Shown: positions 25,754-34,517, counted from the first letter of the stretch. The stretch: DNA of 64,000 bases from Microbacterium sp. AZCO (GCF_039614715.1 NZ_CP154857.1:3658001-3722000), one strand, 5' to 3'. Notes: generated by a model not told the origin, from the letters alone. Numbers and translations are program-made.

Positions 25754-27223
25754 ATGACCGCGACCGACACGCGCTCGTTCCCGGCCGGCTTCCTGTTCGG
25801 TGCGGCGACCGCCGCCTACCAGATCGAGGGCGCCGCGTTCGAGGACGGCCGCAAGGCGTCGATCTGGGACACGTTCAGCCGCGTGCCGGGAGCCGTCATC
25901 AACGCCGACAACGGCGACGTGGCGTGCGACCACTACCACCGCTACGGCGACGACGTCGCGCTCATGAAGAGCATGGGTCTGCAGACCTACCGCTTCTCGA
26001 CGTCGTGGTCGCGCGTGCGGCCCGACGGCGGCGCGGTCAATCCGCAGGGCGTCGGCTTCTACAAGCGTCTGGTCGACGAGCTGCTGGATGCGGGCATCCT
26101 GCCCTGGCTCACGCTCTACCACTGGGACCTCCCGCAGGCCCTCCAGGACAAGGGCGGCTGGACAAACCGCGACACCGCCGACCTCTTCACCGAGTACGCG
26201 CTCGACATGCACGACGCACTCGGCGATCGCGTGAAGGTGTGGACGACCCTCAACGAGCCCTGGTGCTCGTCGTTCCTCAGCTACACGGCGGGCCTCCACG
26301 CCCCCGGCCACTACAGCCCCGCGGAGGGCCTGCTCGCGGCCCACCACCTGCTGCTGGGTCACGGTCAGACGGTGCAGGCGCTGCGGGGGAGGGATGCCTC
26401 GCTCGAGCTCGGCATCACGCTCAACCTGACGGTGGCCGAGCCTGCCGACCCCGCGAAGGCGGAGGACCTCAACGCGGCGCGCCTCATCGACGGGCAGTTC
26501 AACCGCTGGTTCCTCGACCCCGTGTTCCTCGGCGCCTACCCCGCCGACATCGTGGAGGACCTGCGCGAGGTCCACCCCGACGCGATCGAGGCCCTCGAGG
26601 GCGCCATCCAGCCCGGCGACCTCGAGACGATCGCGACGTCCATCGACGCGCTCGGCGTGAACTACTACCACGGCGAGTTCGTGGGTGGCGCGCCGGCGCC
26701 GAACCCGCCGGAGGGCGGCGACGCGCCGACCGACCGCATCGGCCACTCGCCGTTCCCGCTCTCGGACGGCATCCACTGGTACGACCGCGGCCTGCCGCGC
26801 ACGTCGATGCACTGGGAGGTGCAGCCCGAGGGGCTCACGCAGCTGCTCGGCCGGGTGTGGGAGGAGTACGCCGCCCCCGCCGGCACGGTGCTCTACGTCA
26901 CCGAGAACGGTGCCGCCTACGACGACGAGCGCGTCGTGGTCGACGGCGAGGTGCGGGTGCACGACGACGACCGCGCCGACTTCCTGCGCGGCCACCTCGG
27001 CGCGATCCTCGACGCCGTCGATCAGGGCGTCGACGTCCGCGGCTACTTCTACTGGTCGCTCCTCGACAACTTCGAGTGGGCGTGGGGCTACGAGAAGCGG
27101 TTCGGCATCGTCCGGGTCGACTACGACACCCAGGAGCGGTCGATCAAGGACAGCGGGCGGGCATACGCTCAGATCATCGCCGAGCGGGCGCTCGAGACCC
27201 CGACGCCCGACTCCGGTGTCTAG
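25754..27223 (+). CDS. GH1 family beta-glucosidase (BglC-type)
   Basis: Splits imported cellobiose or short cello-oligosaccharides to glucose in the cytoplasm; no signal peptide is visible. The 489-aa length is typical of glycoside hydrolase family 1. The acid/base is Glu168 in TLNEPW and the nucleophile Glu384 in YVTENGAAY; the N-terminal FLFGAATAAYQIEGA block is the family signature. The ATG at 25754 has GAGAGGA about 10 bases upstream; an alternative ATG at 25718 overlapping the permease stop would add 12 residues before the conserved region. It is in the uptake operon, as in the streptomycete ceb-bglC locus. Confidence 0.95.
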   Translation: MTATDTRSFPAGFLFGAATAAYQIEGAAFEDGRKASIWDTFSRVPGAVINADNGDVACDHYHRYGDDVALMKSMGLQTYRFSTSWSRVRPDGGAVNPQGVGFYKRLVDELLDAGILPWLTLYHWDLPQALQDKGGWTNRDTADLFTEYALDMHDALGDRVKVWTTLNEPWCSSFLSYTAGLHAPGHYSPAEGLLAAHHLLLGHGQTVQALRGRDASLELGITLNLTVAEPADPAKAEDLNAARLIDGQFNRWFLDPVFLGAYPADIVEDLREVHPDAIEALEGAIQPGDLETIATSIDALGVNYYHGEFVGGAPAPNPPEGGDAPTDRIGHSPFPLSDGIHWYDRGLPRTSMHWEVQPEGLTQLLGRVWEEYAAPAGTVLYVTENGAAYDDERVVVDGEVRVHDDDRADFLRGHLGAILDAVDQGVDVRGYFYWSLLDNFEWAWGYEKRFGIVRVDYDTQERSIKDSGRAYAQIIAERALETPTPDSGV

Positions 27224-27244
27224 CTCCGGGGGGAGATGGTTCGC

Positions 27245-28258
27245 ATGACGACGGATGCCACGCGCGTCGCAGCGACGATCGAAGAGGTCGCCGCTGCCGC
27301 GGGCGTCTCACGCTCCACGGTGTCGCGCGTCGTGAACGGCTCGACGGCGGTGAGCCCGAGCGCGCTCGAAGCGGTGCGCCGCGCGATCGACGACCTCAAC
27401 TACGTGCCGAACCGGGCGGCGAGATCGCTCGCGAGTCGCCAGACCTACGCGATCGCCCTCGTCGTTCCGGAGGACACGACGCGCTTCTTCGGCGACCCGT
27501 TCTTCGCCTCGATCGTCTCGGGCATCAGCGCGCGCCTGAATCGCTCGGACTACGTGCTCAACCTCTTCATCGCGAGCGACGACCGGCGTGACAAGACCAC
27601 GAGCTACCTGCGCAGCGGCGCGGTCGACGGCGCGATCATCGTCTCGCACCACACGAGCGACACCTTCATCGACCGCATCGCGGCCGCCGTGCCCGTCGTG
27701 TACGGCGGCCGCCCGGTGCGCGAGCGGGAGCGCGACTACTATGTCGACGTCGACAACGTGCGCGGGGGACGGGATGCCACGGCCCATCTCGTCGCGCGTG
27801 GACACCGCCGCATCGGCACGATCGCCGGTCCCCTCACGATGCCCGCGGGCATCGACCGGCTGCAGGGCTTCCGCGAGGCGCTCGAGGCCGCGAACCTCGA
27901 GCCCGACGTGGTCGAGGAGGGCGGCTTCACGGCCGACGGCGGAGCCGACGCCATGCGCCGCATCCTGGCCCGCGACTCCCACCCGGACGCGCTCTTCATC
28001 GCGAGCGACCTCATGGCCCGTGGCGCACTGTCGGCCATCGCGGCAGCCGGGCTGCGGGTGCCCGAGGACATCGCGATCGTCGGCTTCGACGACTCGCCCG
28101 TCGCGACCTCGGTGACGCCGCAGCTCACGACGATGCGCCAGCCCTCCTTCGACCAGGGCGAGCTGATGGCGAGCGTGCTGCTCGATCTGCTCGCGGGCAA
28201 GCATCCGCGTCACGTCACGATCCTCGACACCGAGCTGATCGAGCGCGCCTCCGCCTGA
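27245..28258 (+). CDS. LacI family repressor (CebR-type) of the cello-oligosaccharide locus
   Basis: A 337-aa regulator. Residues about 9-30 are the LacI helix-turn-helix with hinge (TIEEVAAAAGVSRSTVSRVV), followed by a periplasmic-binding-protein-like sensor domain that would bind cellobiose. ATG 27236 directly abuts the GGGGGGAG ribosome site, so ATG 27245, 9 bases further on, is the better start. The gene closes the operon, and the three operators at 22233-22302 have the sequence recognised by streptomycete CebR, so the circuit is a negative feedback loop. Repression relieved by cellobiose is known for CebR; here it is inferred. Confidence 0.9.
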   Translation: MTTDATRVAATIEEVAAAAGVSRSTVSRVVNGSTAVSPSALEAVRRAIDDLNYVPNRAARSLASRQTYAIALVVPEDTTRFFGDPFFASIVSGISARLNRSDYVLNLFIASDDRRDKTTSYLRSGAVDGAIIVSHHTSDTFIDRIAAAVPVVYGGRPVRERERDYYVDVDNVRGGRDATAHLVARGHRRIGTIAGPLTMPAGIDRLQGFREALEAANLEPDVVEEGGFTADGGADAMRRILARDSHPDALFIASDLMARGALSAIAAAGLRVPEDIAIVGFDDSPVATSVTPQLTTMRQPSFDQGELMASVLLDLLAGKHPRHVTILDTELIERASA

Positions 28259-28276
28259 CGTCAGGTCCGAGGGCAT

Positions 28277-28362
28277 GTCGAGGGGCGGTCCCCGAGCTCG
28301 CGGTCCCCTGAGCTCACCCCAACCCCGGTCCCCGAGCTTGTCGAGGGGCGGTCCCCGGGCTC
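28277..28362. repeat. Two copies of an intergenic palindromic repeat
   Basis: GTCGAGGGGCGGTCCCC occurs at 28277-28293 and again at 28340-28356, 63 bases apart, between the LacI stop and the VOC stop. The second copy sits in a longer element (28327-28362) whose first 20 bases read GGTCCCCGAGCTTGTCGAGG. A third copy, on the other strand, lies at 34471-34491. The arms are self-complementary, so it can also act as a terminator for the flanking convergent genes. Confidence 0.7.
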
Positions 28363-28364
28363 GG

Positions 28365-29246
28365 TCAGCCGGCTGTCGCGAGCAGGGTGTTGTTCCAGGG
28401 GTCGTCGAACGCGAGCGTGCGGCCGTCGTCCCGCACGGCGAAGCCGTGGTGCCGCAGTCGCTCCTCCAGCTCGCCGAGTGCGTCGGCGCCCGGGAGCGCC
28501 AGGTCGACCCGGCCGAGGCCGAGGGCCGGCATCCGCGGTCCTGCACCGCGTGAGTTCCACACGTTCATCGCCATGTGATGGTGGTAGCCGCCGGCGCTCA
28601 CGAACAGCGCGCTCTCGCCCAGCGCGGCCGTCGTGTCGAACCCGAGCACGCCGACGTAGAAGTCGCGGGCGGTCGCGACATCCCCCACCGACAGGTGGAC
28701 GTGACCGACGGATGCCGCGTCCGCCGCCGTCGAGCCGGCCAGAGCCTGCTCCGTGAGGTGCTCCTGCAGGAAGCCGTTGGGGTCGAGATACAGGGTCGCC
28801 ATCTCGACCTGGCCGTGCACCCACGACCACTCGGTGCGAGCGCGGTCCCAGTACAGCTCGACGCCGTTGCCCTCGGGGTCGGTGAAGTAGAAGGCCTGGC
28901 TCACGAGATGGTCCGCGCTGCCCGTGAAGGTGCCGGGCGCGTGACGTGCGACGGAGTACAGGGCGGCGGCGAGCGCCTCCTGCGTCTCGAACAGGATCGC
29001 CGTGTGGAAGAGTCCCGCCGATCCCGGCGCCGCATGGCGAAGAGCCGGCTCATGCCGCAGCACGACGGCAGCGCGTCCCGCTCGGCCGAGCGTCACGGTG
29101 TCGCCCTGGGCTGACAGCACCTGCAGCGTCACGGCGTCGCGGTAGTAGCGCGTCATCCCGTCGAGGTCGCCGACGAGGAGCGTCACGGCGCCCATCGAGG
29201 TGTCGGGCGCGAGCCGGTCGGCCGAGGTCACTGCATGCATGTGCAT
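28365..29246 (-). CDS. VOC superfamily protein (CatE/glyoxalase-like, two-domain)
   Basis: A 293-aa metal-dependent enzyme or binding protein built from two vicinal-oxygen-chelate repeats, like ring-cleaving extradiol dioxygenases such as CatE. Repeat 1 spans about residues 14-125 (LFHTAILFET, FYFTDPEGNGVELYWDR) and repeat 2 about 165-285 (VGHVHLSVGDV, GYHHHMAMNVW). His in GHVHLSV and His in YHHHMA are candidate metal ligands. The start is uncertain between ATG 29246 and ATG 29240, neither with a ribosome site. It stands alone, convergent with the LacI gene, and its substrate is unknown. Confidence 0.8.
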   Translation of the reverse strand: MHMHAVTSADRLAPDTSMGAVTLLVGDLDGMTRYYRDAVTLQVLSAQGDTVTLGRAGRAAVVLRHEPALRHAAPGSAGLFHTAILFETQEALAAALYSVARHAPGTFTGSADHLVSQAFYFTDPEGNGVELYWDRARTEWSWVHGQVEMATLYLDPNGFLQEHLTEQALAGSTAADAASVGHVHLSVGDVATARDFYVGVLGFDTTAALGESALFVSAGGYHHHMAMNVWNSRGAGPRMPALGLGRVDLALPGADALGELEERLRHHGFAVRDDGRTLAFDDPWNNTLLATAG

Positions 29247-29391
29247 AGACAACGCCGCGGCATCCACTCTTCTTCCCTCGCAAACCCGCCGGCGCGCAGC
29301 GCGCCACAGCGCCGGAGATCGCCGCAACGTCGGAGGCCGGACGGCGTGTCGACCCGACGTCATGGCGATCTCCGACGCAGCGCGACGAGGG

Positions 29392-30726
29392 TCAGCGGAC
29401 CGGGACGTCCGTCGGATCGCCGCCGAGCGGGCCGACGGCCGGGATGGGTCCGCCGTCGTCGGCGCCCGTCTTCCGCCAGCGGGCGATCGCGTTGCCGAGG
29501 TGGTAGATGAGGAGCGCGGCCGCGGCGGCGATCACGATCGCGCCCAGCTGGAAGTCGCCCCACTGGATCGAGAAGCCCGCGATCGCCATGACGAGCGCGA
29601 CGGCGGCGGTGTACTGGTTCACGGGGCGGGAGAAGTCGACGCGGTTGTCGACCCAGATCTTGATGCCGATGATCCCGATGAGGCCGTAGAGGGCAGTGGT
29701 CACGCCGCCGAGCACACCGGGAGGCACCGAGTTGAAGACCGCACCGATCTTCGGCGAGAGGCTCAGGAGGATCGCCGCCGCACCCGCGACCCAGTACGCG
29801 GCCGTCGAGTAGACGCGGGTCGCCGCCATGACGCCGATGTTCTCGCCGTAGGTCGTGGTGCCCGACCCGCCGAAGAAGCCCGCGACCGTCGTCGCGACGC
29901 CGTCCGCGATGAGCGCGCGGCCGGTGTGCTGGTTGACCGACGAGTCCGTCATCGTCGCGACGCCCCGCACGTGACCGACGTTCTCGGCGATGAGCACGAG
30001 CACGACCGGCAGGAACATCGCGATGACCGACCACGTGCCGGGAGAGACGAAGTCGGGGAACTGGAACTGCGGCCAGCCGATCCAGTCGGCCTTCTCGACC
30101 GCCGAGTAGTCGATCTGGCCGGCGATCGCTGCTGCGATGTAGCCGACGGCGACGCCGAGGAAGATCGAGATGCGACCGAGGAATCCCCGGAACAGCACGC
30201 TGAAGAGGATGACGGCGACGAGCGTGATCGTGCCGATGAGCGGCTGCTGCTGGAAGTTCGTCCACGCGACCGGCGCGAGGTTGAAGCCGATGAGCGCGAC
30301 GATCGCGCCGGCGACGACCGGCGGCATGAGCCTGTCGATCCAGCCGATCCCGGCGAACTGCACCACGAAGCCGATGACGGCGAGCAGGATGCCGACCGCG
30401 ACGATTCCCGCGAGCGCGGAGCCGGTCCCGGCCGTCGCGGTCGCCGCCGTGACCGGGGCGATGAAGGCGAACGACGAGCCGAGGTAGCTCGGCAGTTTGT
30501 TGCGCGTGATGAGCAGGAACAGGATCGTCCCGATGCCCGAGAAGAGCAGGGTCGTCGAGACGGGGAAGCCGGTGAGGACGGGCACGAGGAAGGTCGCGCC
30601 GAACATCGCGATCACGTGCTGGACGCCGATGGCGACGGTGAGACCCCAGCCGAGGCGCTCGTCGGGCTTCACGACCTTGCCGGGTTCGACGGTGCGGCCG
30701 TTGCCGTGCAGCTTCCAGACAGCCAT
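29392..30726 (-). CDS. NCS2 nucleobase:cation symporter (uracil permease-like)
   Basis: Imports a nucleobase with protons. The 444-aa protein has the UraA-type arrangement of about 14 membrane segments, with the substrate-site stretches VLIAENVGHV and GGSGTTTYGENIGVMAATRVYS split over the two core helices; these match uracil permeases more than xanthine or urate carriers. Uracil is the best guess, purines the alternative. It lies 99 bases downstream of purC on the same strand and may be partly cotranscribed; GGAGCC precedes the ATG, and TAAGGT near 30766 could be its own -10. Confidence 0.88.
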   Translation of the reverse strand: MAVWKLHGNGRTVEPGKVVKPDERLGWGLTVAIGVQHVIAMFGATFLVPVLTGFPVSTTLLFSGIGTILFLLITRNKLPSYLGSSFAFIAPVTAATATAGTGSALAGIVAVGILLAVIGFVVQFAGIGWIDRLMPPVVAGAIVALIGFNLAPVAWTNFQQQPLIGTITLVAVILFSVLFRGFLGRISIFLGVAVGYIAAAIAGQIDYSAVEKADWIGWPQFQFPDFVSPGTWSVIAMFLPVVLVLIAENVGHVRGVATMTDSSVNQHTGRALIADGVATTVAGFFGGSGTTTYGENIGVMAATRVYSTAAYWVAGAAAILLSLSPKIGAVFNSVPPGVLGGVTTALYGLIGIIGIKIWVDNRVDFSRPVNQYTAAVALVMAIAGFSIQWGDFQLGAIVIAAAAALLIYHLGNAIARWRKTGADDGGPIPAVGPLGGDPTDVPVR

Positions 30727-30825
30727 GATGGCTCCTCGGTGGTCAGCGGATGGGGGCTGACGTCACCTTATCTGGGAGTTCGCTGAGAGCTGTGGATGCC
30801 GCGCAGCGGCAGGACCGGACGGCCG

Positions 30826-31770
30826 TCACGCGGAGGTGAGCAGCTCCAGCAGCTCCCGGTAGCGAGCGGCGGTTCGCTCGACGATCTCGGCGGGCAGCTC
30901 CGGCGGCGTGCCGGTCTTGTCCCAGTGGGCCGCGAGCCAGTCGCGCACGATCTGCTTGTCGAAGCTCGCCATGCGCTCGGCGGGCGTCGTGCCCGAGGCC
31001 CAGGCCGCGGCATCCCAGTACCGTGACGAGTCGCTCGTCAGCACCTCGTCCGCGAGGGTCAGCACGCCCGCCGCGTCGACGCCGAACTCGAACTTCGTGT
31101 CGGCCAGGATCAGGCCGTGCGCCTCGGCGGTGCGTGCCGCACGCGTGTAGATCTCGAGCGACAGGTCGCGCAGCTGCGCGGCCCGCTCGGCGCCGACGAG
31201 CTCGACGGTCTGCTCGAACGAGATGTTCTCGTCGTGCTCGCCCATCGGCGCCTTGTAGGCGGGCGTGAAGAGCGGCTCGGGCAGCCGGTCGCCGTCGTTC
31301 AGACCCTCGGGGAGCGGGATGCCGCACACCGTGCCCTGCGCGCGGTACTCGGCCCATCCCGAACCGGTCAGGTAGCCGCGCACGACGCACTCGACGGGGA
31401 GCATCTCGAGGCTGCGCACGATCATGGCGCGCCCCGCGACCTCCGCGGGGATGAGCGAGTGCAGGTCGTCGGCCGTGTTGGCGATGCCGTCGGGACCGTC
31501 GGTCAGCACGGCGGTGGCCGCCAGGTGATTCGGGATGCCGCGCCCGCCGTCGCCTCCCGCGAGGCGGTCGAACCACCACAGGCTGAGCGTCGTGAGGATG
31601 ACGCCCTTGTCCGGGATGCCGGGCTCGAGCACGAAGTCGAACGCACTGACCCGGTCGCTCGCGACGACGAGCATGCGATCGGTCACGTCGTCGGCGGCGG
31701 GGACGTAGAGGTCGCGGACCTTGCCGGAGTAGACGTGCCGCCAGCCGGGAAGCTCGAGGGGGTGAGTCAC
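30826..31770 (-). CDS. purC: Phosphoribosylaminoimidazole-succinocarboxamide synthase
   Basis: Joins CAIR and aspartate with ATP to make SAICAR in purine synthesis. The 314-aa protein has the ATP-site start VYSGKVRDLYVP, the SAICAR signature VVASDRVSAFD, the middle block VECVVRGYLTGSGW and ILADTKFEFGVD. The frame is open to 32325, but GTG 31770 gives the family length and has GATAAT 6 bases upstream, so translation is probably leaderless from that GTG. Uracil permease follows on the same strand. Confidence 0.95.
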   Translation of the reverse strand: MTHPLELPGWRHVYSGKVRDLYVPAADDVTDRMLVVASDRVSAFDFVLEPGIPDKGVILTTLSLWWFDRLAGGDGGRGIPNHLAATAVLTDGPDGIANTADDLHSLIPAEVAGRAMIVRSLEMLPVECVVRGYLTGSGWAEYRAQGTVCGIPLPEGLNDGDRLPEPLFTPAYKAPMGEHDENISFEQTVELVGAERAAQLRDLSLEIYTRAARTAEAHGLILADTKFEFGVDAAGVLTLADEVLTSDSSRYWDAAAWASGTTPAERMASFDKQIVRDWLAAHWDKTGTPPELPAEIVERTAARYRELLELLTSA

Positions 31771-31776
31771 CCGCCC

Positions 31777-31782
31777 ATTATC
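31777..31782 (-). promoter_or_regulatory. -10 hexamer of a leaderless promoter for purC
   Basis: GATAAT on the minus strand, 6 bases before GTG 31770. No Shine-Dalgarno and no clear -35. Confidence 0.6.
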
Positions 31783-31820
31783 CCGGCTGACGCTGACGCC
31801 GTTCCTCGTCCACCACCGAG

Positions 31821-32159
31821 TCAGGGCGTGATCTCGTCGAGGTAGGCGAAGGCCTCGGCGATGAGCGGAGCCCACGCCTCGGGCTTCGACGTCGGGACGA
31901 CGATCCACTCCCTGGCGGGACGGCCGCGCATCTCCATGCGGGTTCCCGTGCCGTCGGCTTCGAGCTCGTCGGCACGCGTTGCCGGGATCTTGGCGACGAG
32001 GCCGCCCGCGAACCCGACGAACGCGAAGACCTTGCCCCGGATGCGCAGCCCCTCGCTGCCGAACACCGCGCCGATGTCGACGCCGTCGCGAGCCAGGTAC
32101 TGCTCGGCGATCGGGTCGAAGATCGCATGCGCGCGCTCGCGCTCGGCGTCGTCCTTCAT
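31821..32159 (-). CDS. TfoX N-terminal-domain-like small protein
   Basis: A 112-aa protein resembling the TfoX/Sxy N-terminal domain (GVDIGAVFGSEGLRIRGKVF, then a conserved WIVVP strand). In gamma-proteobacteria that domain belongs to a competence regulator, but stand-alone copies in actinobacteria have no known role, so competence should not be inferred. An in-frame GTG at 32165 adds two residues; ATG 32159 is preferred because TACCTT ends 6 bases before it and would abut the GTG. It is divergent from the PadR gene. Confidence 0.78.
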   Translation of the reverse strand: MKDDAERERAHAIFDPIAEQYLARDGVDIGAVFGSEGLRIRGKVFAFVGFAGGLVAKIPATRADELEADGTGTRMEMRGRPAREWIVVPTSKPEAWAPLIAEAFAYLDEITP

Positions 32160-32165
32160 GTGCAC

Positions 32166-32171
32166 AAGGTA
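32166..32171 (-). promoter_or_regulatory. -10 hexamer of a leaderless promoter for the TfoX-like gene
   Basis: TACCTT on the minus strand, 6 bases before ATG 32159. It decides the start in favour of this ATG. Confidence 0.5.
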
Positions 32172-32192
32172 GTGCCGAGGTCCGACATCCGG

Positions 32193-32210
32193 TATAGTCC
32201 ATATGGACTA
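32193..32210. promoter_or_regulatory. PadR operator overlapping the -10 of the PadR-MFS operon
   Basis: TAGTCCATATGGACTA (32195-32210) is a perfect 16-base palindrome. The -10 hexamer TATAGT (32193-32198) runs into it, so a bound PadR dimer would block transcription of its own operon. A leader of about 45 bases follows, with a weaker GGATC-AATC-GATCC repeat. Confidence 0.75.
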
Positions 32211-32254
32211 ATCGACACGGATCAATCGATCCCGACCAATCACACACCTTGCTC

Positions 32255-32875
32255 ATGAAAGACGCTGTCGACCGCCTCACCCCGCTGGGGCTCATGATCC
32301 TCGCCCTGCTCGGCGAGGGCGACATGCACCCCTACGAGATGATCCGGCTCATGCGCCAGCGGCGCGACGACCGGCTCGTCACCATCACCAACGGCACGCT
32401 GTACCACACGGTCGGCCGCCTCGAACGGGCCGGTCTCCTCGCGGAGGTCGGCATCGACCGCGAGGGAAACCGTCCCGAGCGCACGACGTACACGCAGACC
32501 GAGCTCGGCCGCGAGGCCGTCGGCGAATGGGTGCGTCGCGAGCTCGCCCGCATCGACCACCCCGCCGAGTTCCGCATCGCGCTCGCCGAAGCGCACAACC
32601 TCGAGCGCGACGAGGTGATCGAGCTGCTCGGCCTGCGCCGCGAGGCGCTCGTCGGCGTCCTCGCCGAACTCTCCGCGGGCCGCGAGAAGGCCCGGCAGCG
32701 CCAGGTTCCCGAACAGTACCTCCTCGAGGTCGAGCGTGAGGCCGTCATGCTCGCGCACGACATCGACTGGCTCGAGGCGCTCATCGCGCGGCTCGAGCGC
32801 CATGACTTCGCGTGGGGGCAGCCGGCGCTGCCCTCGGCGCGCTACCTCGAAGACCGAAAGGCCGCACAGCTATGA
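32255..32875 (+). CDS. PadR family transcriptional repressor
   Basis: A 206-aa regulator with the PadR winged helix at about residues 12-85 (ILALLGEGDMHPYEMIRLM, TNGTLYHTVGRLERAGLL) and a helical C-terminal dimer domain (Vir_C-type). It overlaps the following drug-efflux gene by 4 bases and has a perfect palindrome on its own promoter, the usual layout for a PadR that senses a toxic compound and releases an efflux pump. ATG 32255 is chosen over TTG 32249; no clear ribosome site precedes either. Confidence 0.9.
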   Translation: MKDAVDRLTPLGLMILALLGEGDMHPYEMIRLMRQRRDDRLVTITNGTLYHTVGRLERAGLLAEVGIDREGNRPERTTYTQTELGREAVGEWVRRELARIDHPAEFRIALAEAHNLERDEVIELLGLRREALVGVLAELSAGREKARQRQVPEQYLLEVEREAVMLAHDIDWLEALIARLERHDFAWGQPALPSARYLEDRKAAQL

Positions 32876-34395
32876 CCCAGGAGCAGACCGATGCCGCGGC
32901 ATCCACTCCCACCCGCACCAGCGGGCCCTCGACCGACGTCCTGAAGACGAAGGGTCCGCAGAACCCGTGGCCCGCCCTGTGGGCGCTCGTCATCGGGTTC
33001 TTCATGATTCTCGTCGACACGACGATCGTGTCGGTCGCCAACCCGGCCATCAAGGCCGCCCTCGACCCCGACACCAACAACCTCGACAACGTCGTGTGGG
33101 TGACGTCCGCCTACCTGCTCGCGTACGCCGTGCCGCTGCTGATCACCGGGCGCCTCGGCGACCGCTTCGGCCCGCGCAACATCTACCTCATCGGCCTCGC
33201 CGTCTTCACGCTCGCCTCGCTCGGCTGCGGACTCTCGTCGACCCTGACGCTGCTCATCATCGCGCGGGCCGTGCAGGGCTTCGGCGCCGCGCTCATGACG
33301 CCGCAGACGATGGCCGTCATCACCCGCACGTTCCCGGCGAGCCGCCGCGGCGCGGCGATGGGCCTCTGGGGTGCGACCGCCGGCGTCGCGACGCTCGTCG
33401 GGCCGCTCCTCGGCGGCATCCTGGTCGACGGCCTCGGGTGGGAGTGGATCTTCTTCATCAACATCCCGGTCGGCATCGTCGGCTTCGTCGCGGCGTGGAT
33501 CCTCGTCCCGAAGCTCGAGACGCACCAGCACCGCTTCGACATGGTCGGCGTCTTCCTCAGCGCGCTCGGCCTCTTCCTCATCGTGTTCGGCCTGCAGGAG
33601 GGTCAGAAGTACGAGTGGGCGGCCTGGGTGTGGGGCATGATCCTCGCCGGCGTGCTCGTGATCGCGGTCTTCATCTGGACGCAGGCCCGCACCAAGAGCG
33701 AGCCGCTCGTGCCGCTCGAGCTCTTCCGCGACCGCAACTTCTCGGTCTCGAACCTCTCGATCGCGGCCGTCGGCTTCACCGTGACGAGCATGTCGCTGCC
33801 GCTGATGTTCTTCATCCAGCTCGCCCGTGGACTGACGCCGACCCAGTCCGCCCTCCTCCTGATCCCGATGGCACTGCTCTCGGGAGTGCTCGCGCCGTTC
33901 GCCGGGCGGCTCCTCGACCGCACGGACCCGCGCTTCCTGCTCGTGCCGGGCCTCCTGTGCGTCGCCGGATCGCTCTTCTGGTACTCGAGCCTCATGAACG
34001 TCGACACGCCCATCGCGATGTTCCTGCTGCCGTCGGCGCTGATGGGCCTCGGCAACGCCGGCATGTGGGGACCGCTCGCGACGACCGCCACCCGCAACCT
34101 CGCACCGCAGCAGGCGGGCGCCGGCGCGGGCATCTACAACACGACCCGCACCGTCGGCTCGGTGATCGGCTCCGCTGCGATCGCCGCCTTCATGCAGGGA
34201 CGCCTCGAGGCGAACCTGCCCGGCGCCGCTGACGCGTCGGGCGGATTCGGCACGGGCGGCCAGCTCCCCGACTTCGTGCTCGACGGGTTCTCCGAGGCCA
34301 TGGCGCAGTCGATCCTGCTCCCGGCCGCGGTGCTCCTCGTCGCGCTCGTCGCCGTGTGCTTCCTGCGCCGCCCGGAGTCGACCCGCCGGCACTGA
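32872..34395 (+). CDS. DHA2 family MFS drug exporter (14 helices)
   Basis: A 507-aa multidrug efflux protein of the EmrB/QacA branch. The first helix is near residues 34-53 (LWALVIGFFMILVDTTIVSV), which contains the family's conserved LD-x-T-I-V motif in helix 1; the motif-A loop GRLGDRFGPRNIY lies between helices 2 and 3, and motif C is in ATAGVATLVGPLLGGILVDG. Export driven by protons is known for the family; the substrate is unknown. ATG 32872 overlaps the PadR stop (ATGA), so the pair is one operon controlled by PadR. Confidence 0.92.
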   Translation: MTQEQTDAAASTPTRTSGPSTDVLKTKGPQNPWPALWALVIGFFMILVDTTIVSVANPAIKAALDPDTNNLDNVVWVTSAYLLAYAVPLLITGRLGDRFGPRNIYLIGLAVFTLASLGCGLSSTLTLLIIARAVQGFGAALMTPQTMAVITRTFPASRRGAAMGLWGATAGVATLVGPLLGGILVDGLGWEWIFFINIPVGIVGFVAAWILVPKLETHQHRFDMVGVFLSALGLFLIVFGLQEGQKYEWAAWVWGMILAGVLVIAVFIWTQARTKSEPLVPLELFRDRNFSVSNLSIAAVGFTVTSMSLPLMFFIQLARGLTPTQSALLLIPMALLSGVLAPFAGRLLDRTDPRFLLVPGLLCVAGSLFWYSSLMNVDTPIAMFLLPSALMGLGNAGMWGPLATTATRNLAPQQAGAGAGIYNTTRTVGSVIGSAAIAAFMQGRLEANLPGAADASGGFGTGGQLPDFVLDGFSEAMAQSILLPAAVLLVALVAVCFLRRPESTRRH

Positions 34396-34406
34396 CAGAC
34401 GACGAG

Positions 34407-34442
34407 GGCGCGGCATCCGTTCCGATGAAGGGATGCTGCGCC
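34407..34442. terminator. Hairpin terminator between the MFS and LLM genes
   Basis: GGCGCGGCATCC pairs with GGATGCTGCGCC with one mismatch around a 12-base loop, 11 bases after the MFS stop. It can serve both converging genes. Confidence 0.6.
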
Positions 34443-34470
34443 TTCGGCGTTCTCGCGGGTTCAGGCTCGA

Positions 34471-34491
34471 CCCCTCGACAAGCTCGGGGAC
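34471..34491 (-). repeat. Third copy of the intergenic palindromic repeat
   Basis: These 21 bases are the exact reverse complement of 28328-28348. By base composition a 21-base match would be expected by chance only about 0.01-0.02 times in this window, so the copies are related. Confidence 0.7.
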
Positions 34492-34517
34492 GGGGGTGAG
34501 GGGGCGGGGTCGGCCGC

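Noticed and set aside
31821..32159. TfoX-like gene as evidence of natural competence
   Set aside because: Only the N-terminal domain is present, and no competence genes are in the window.
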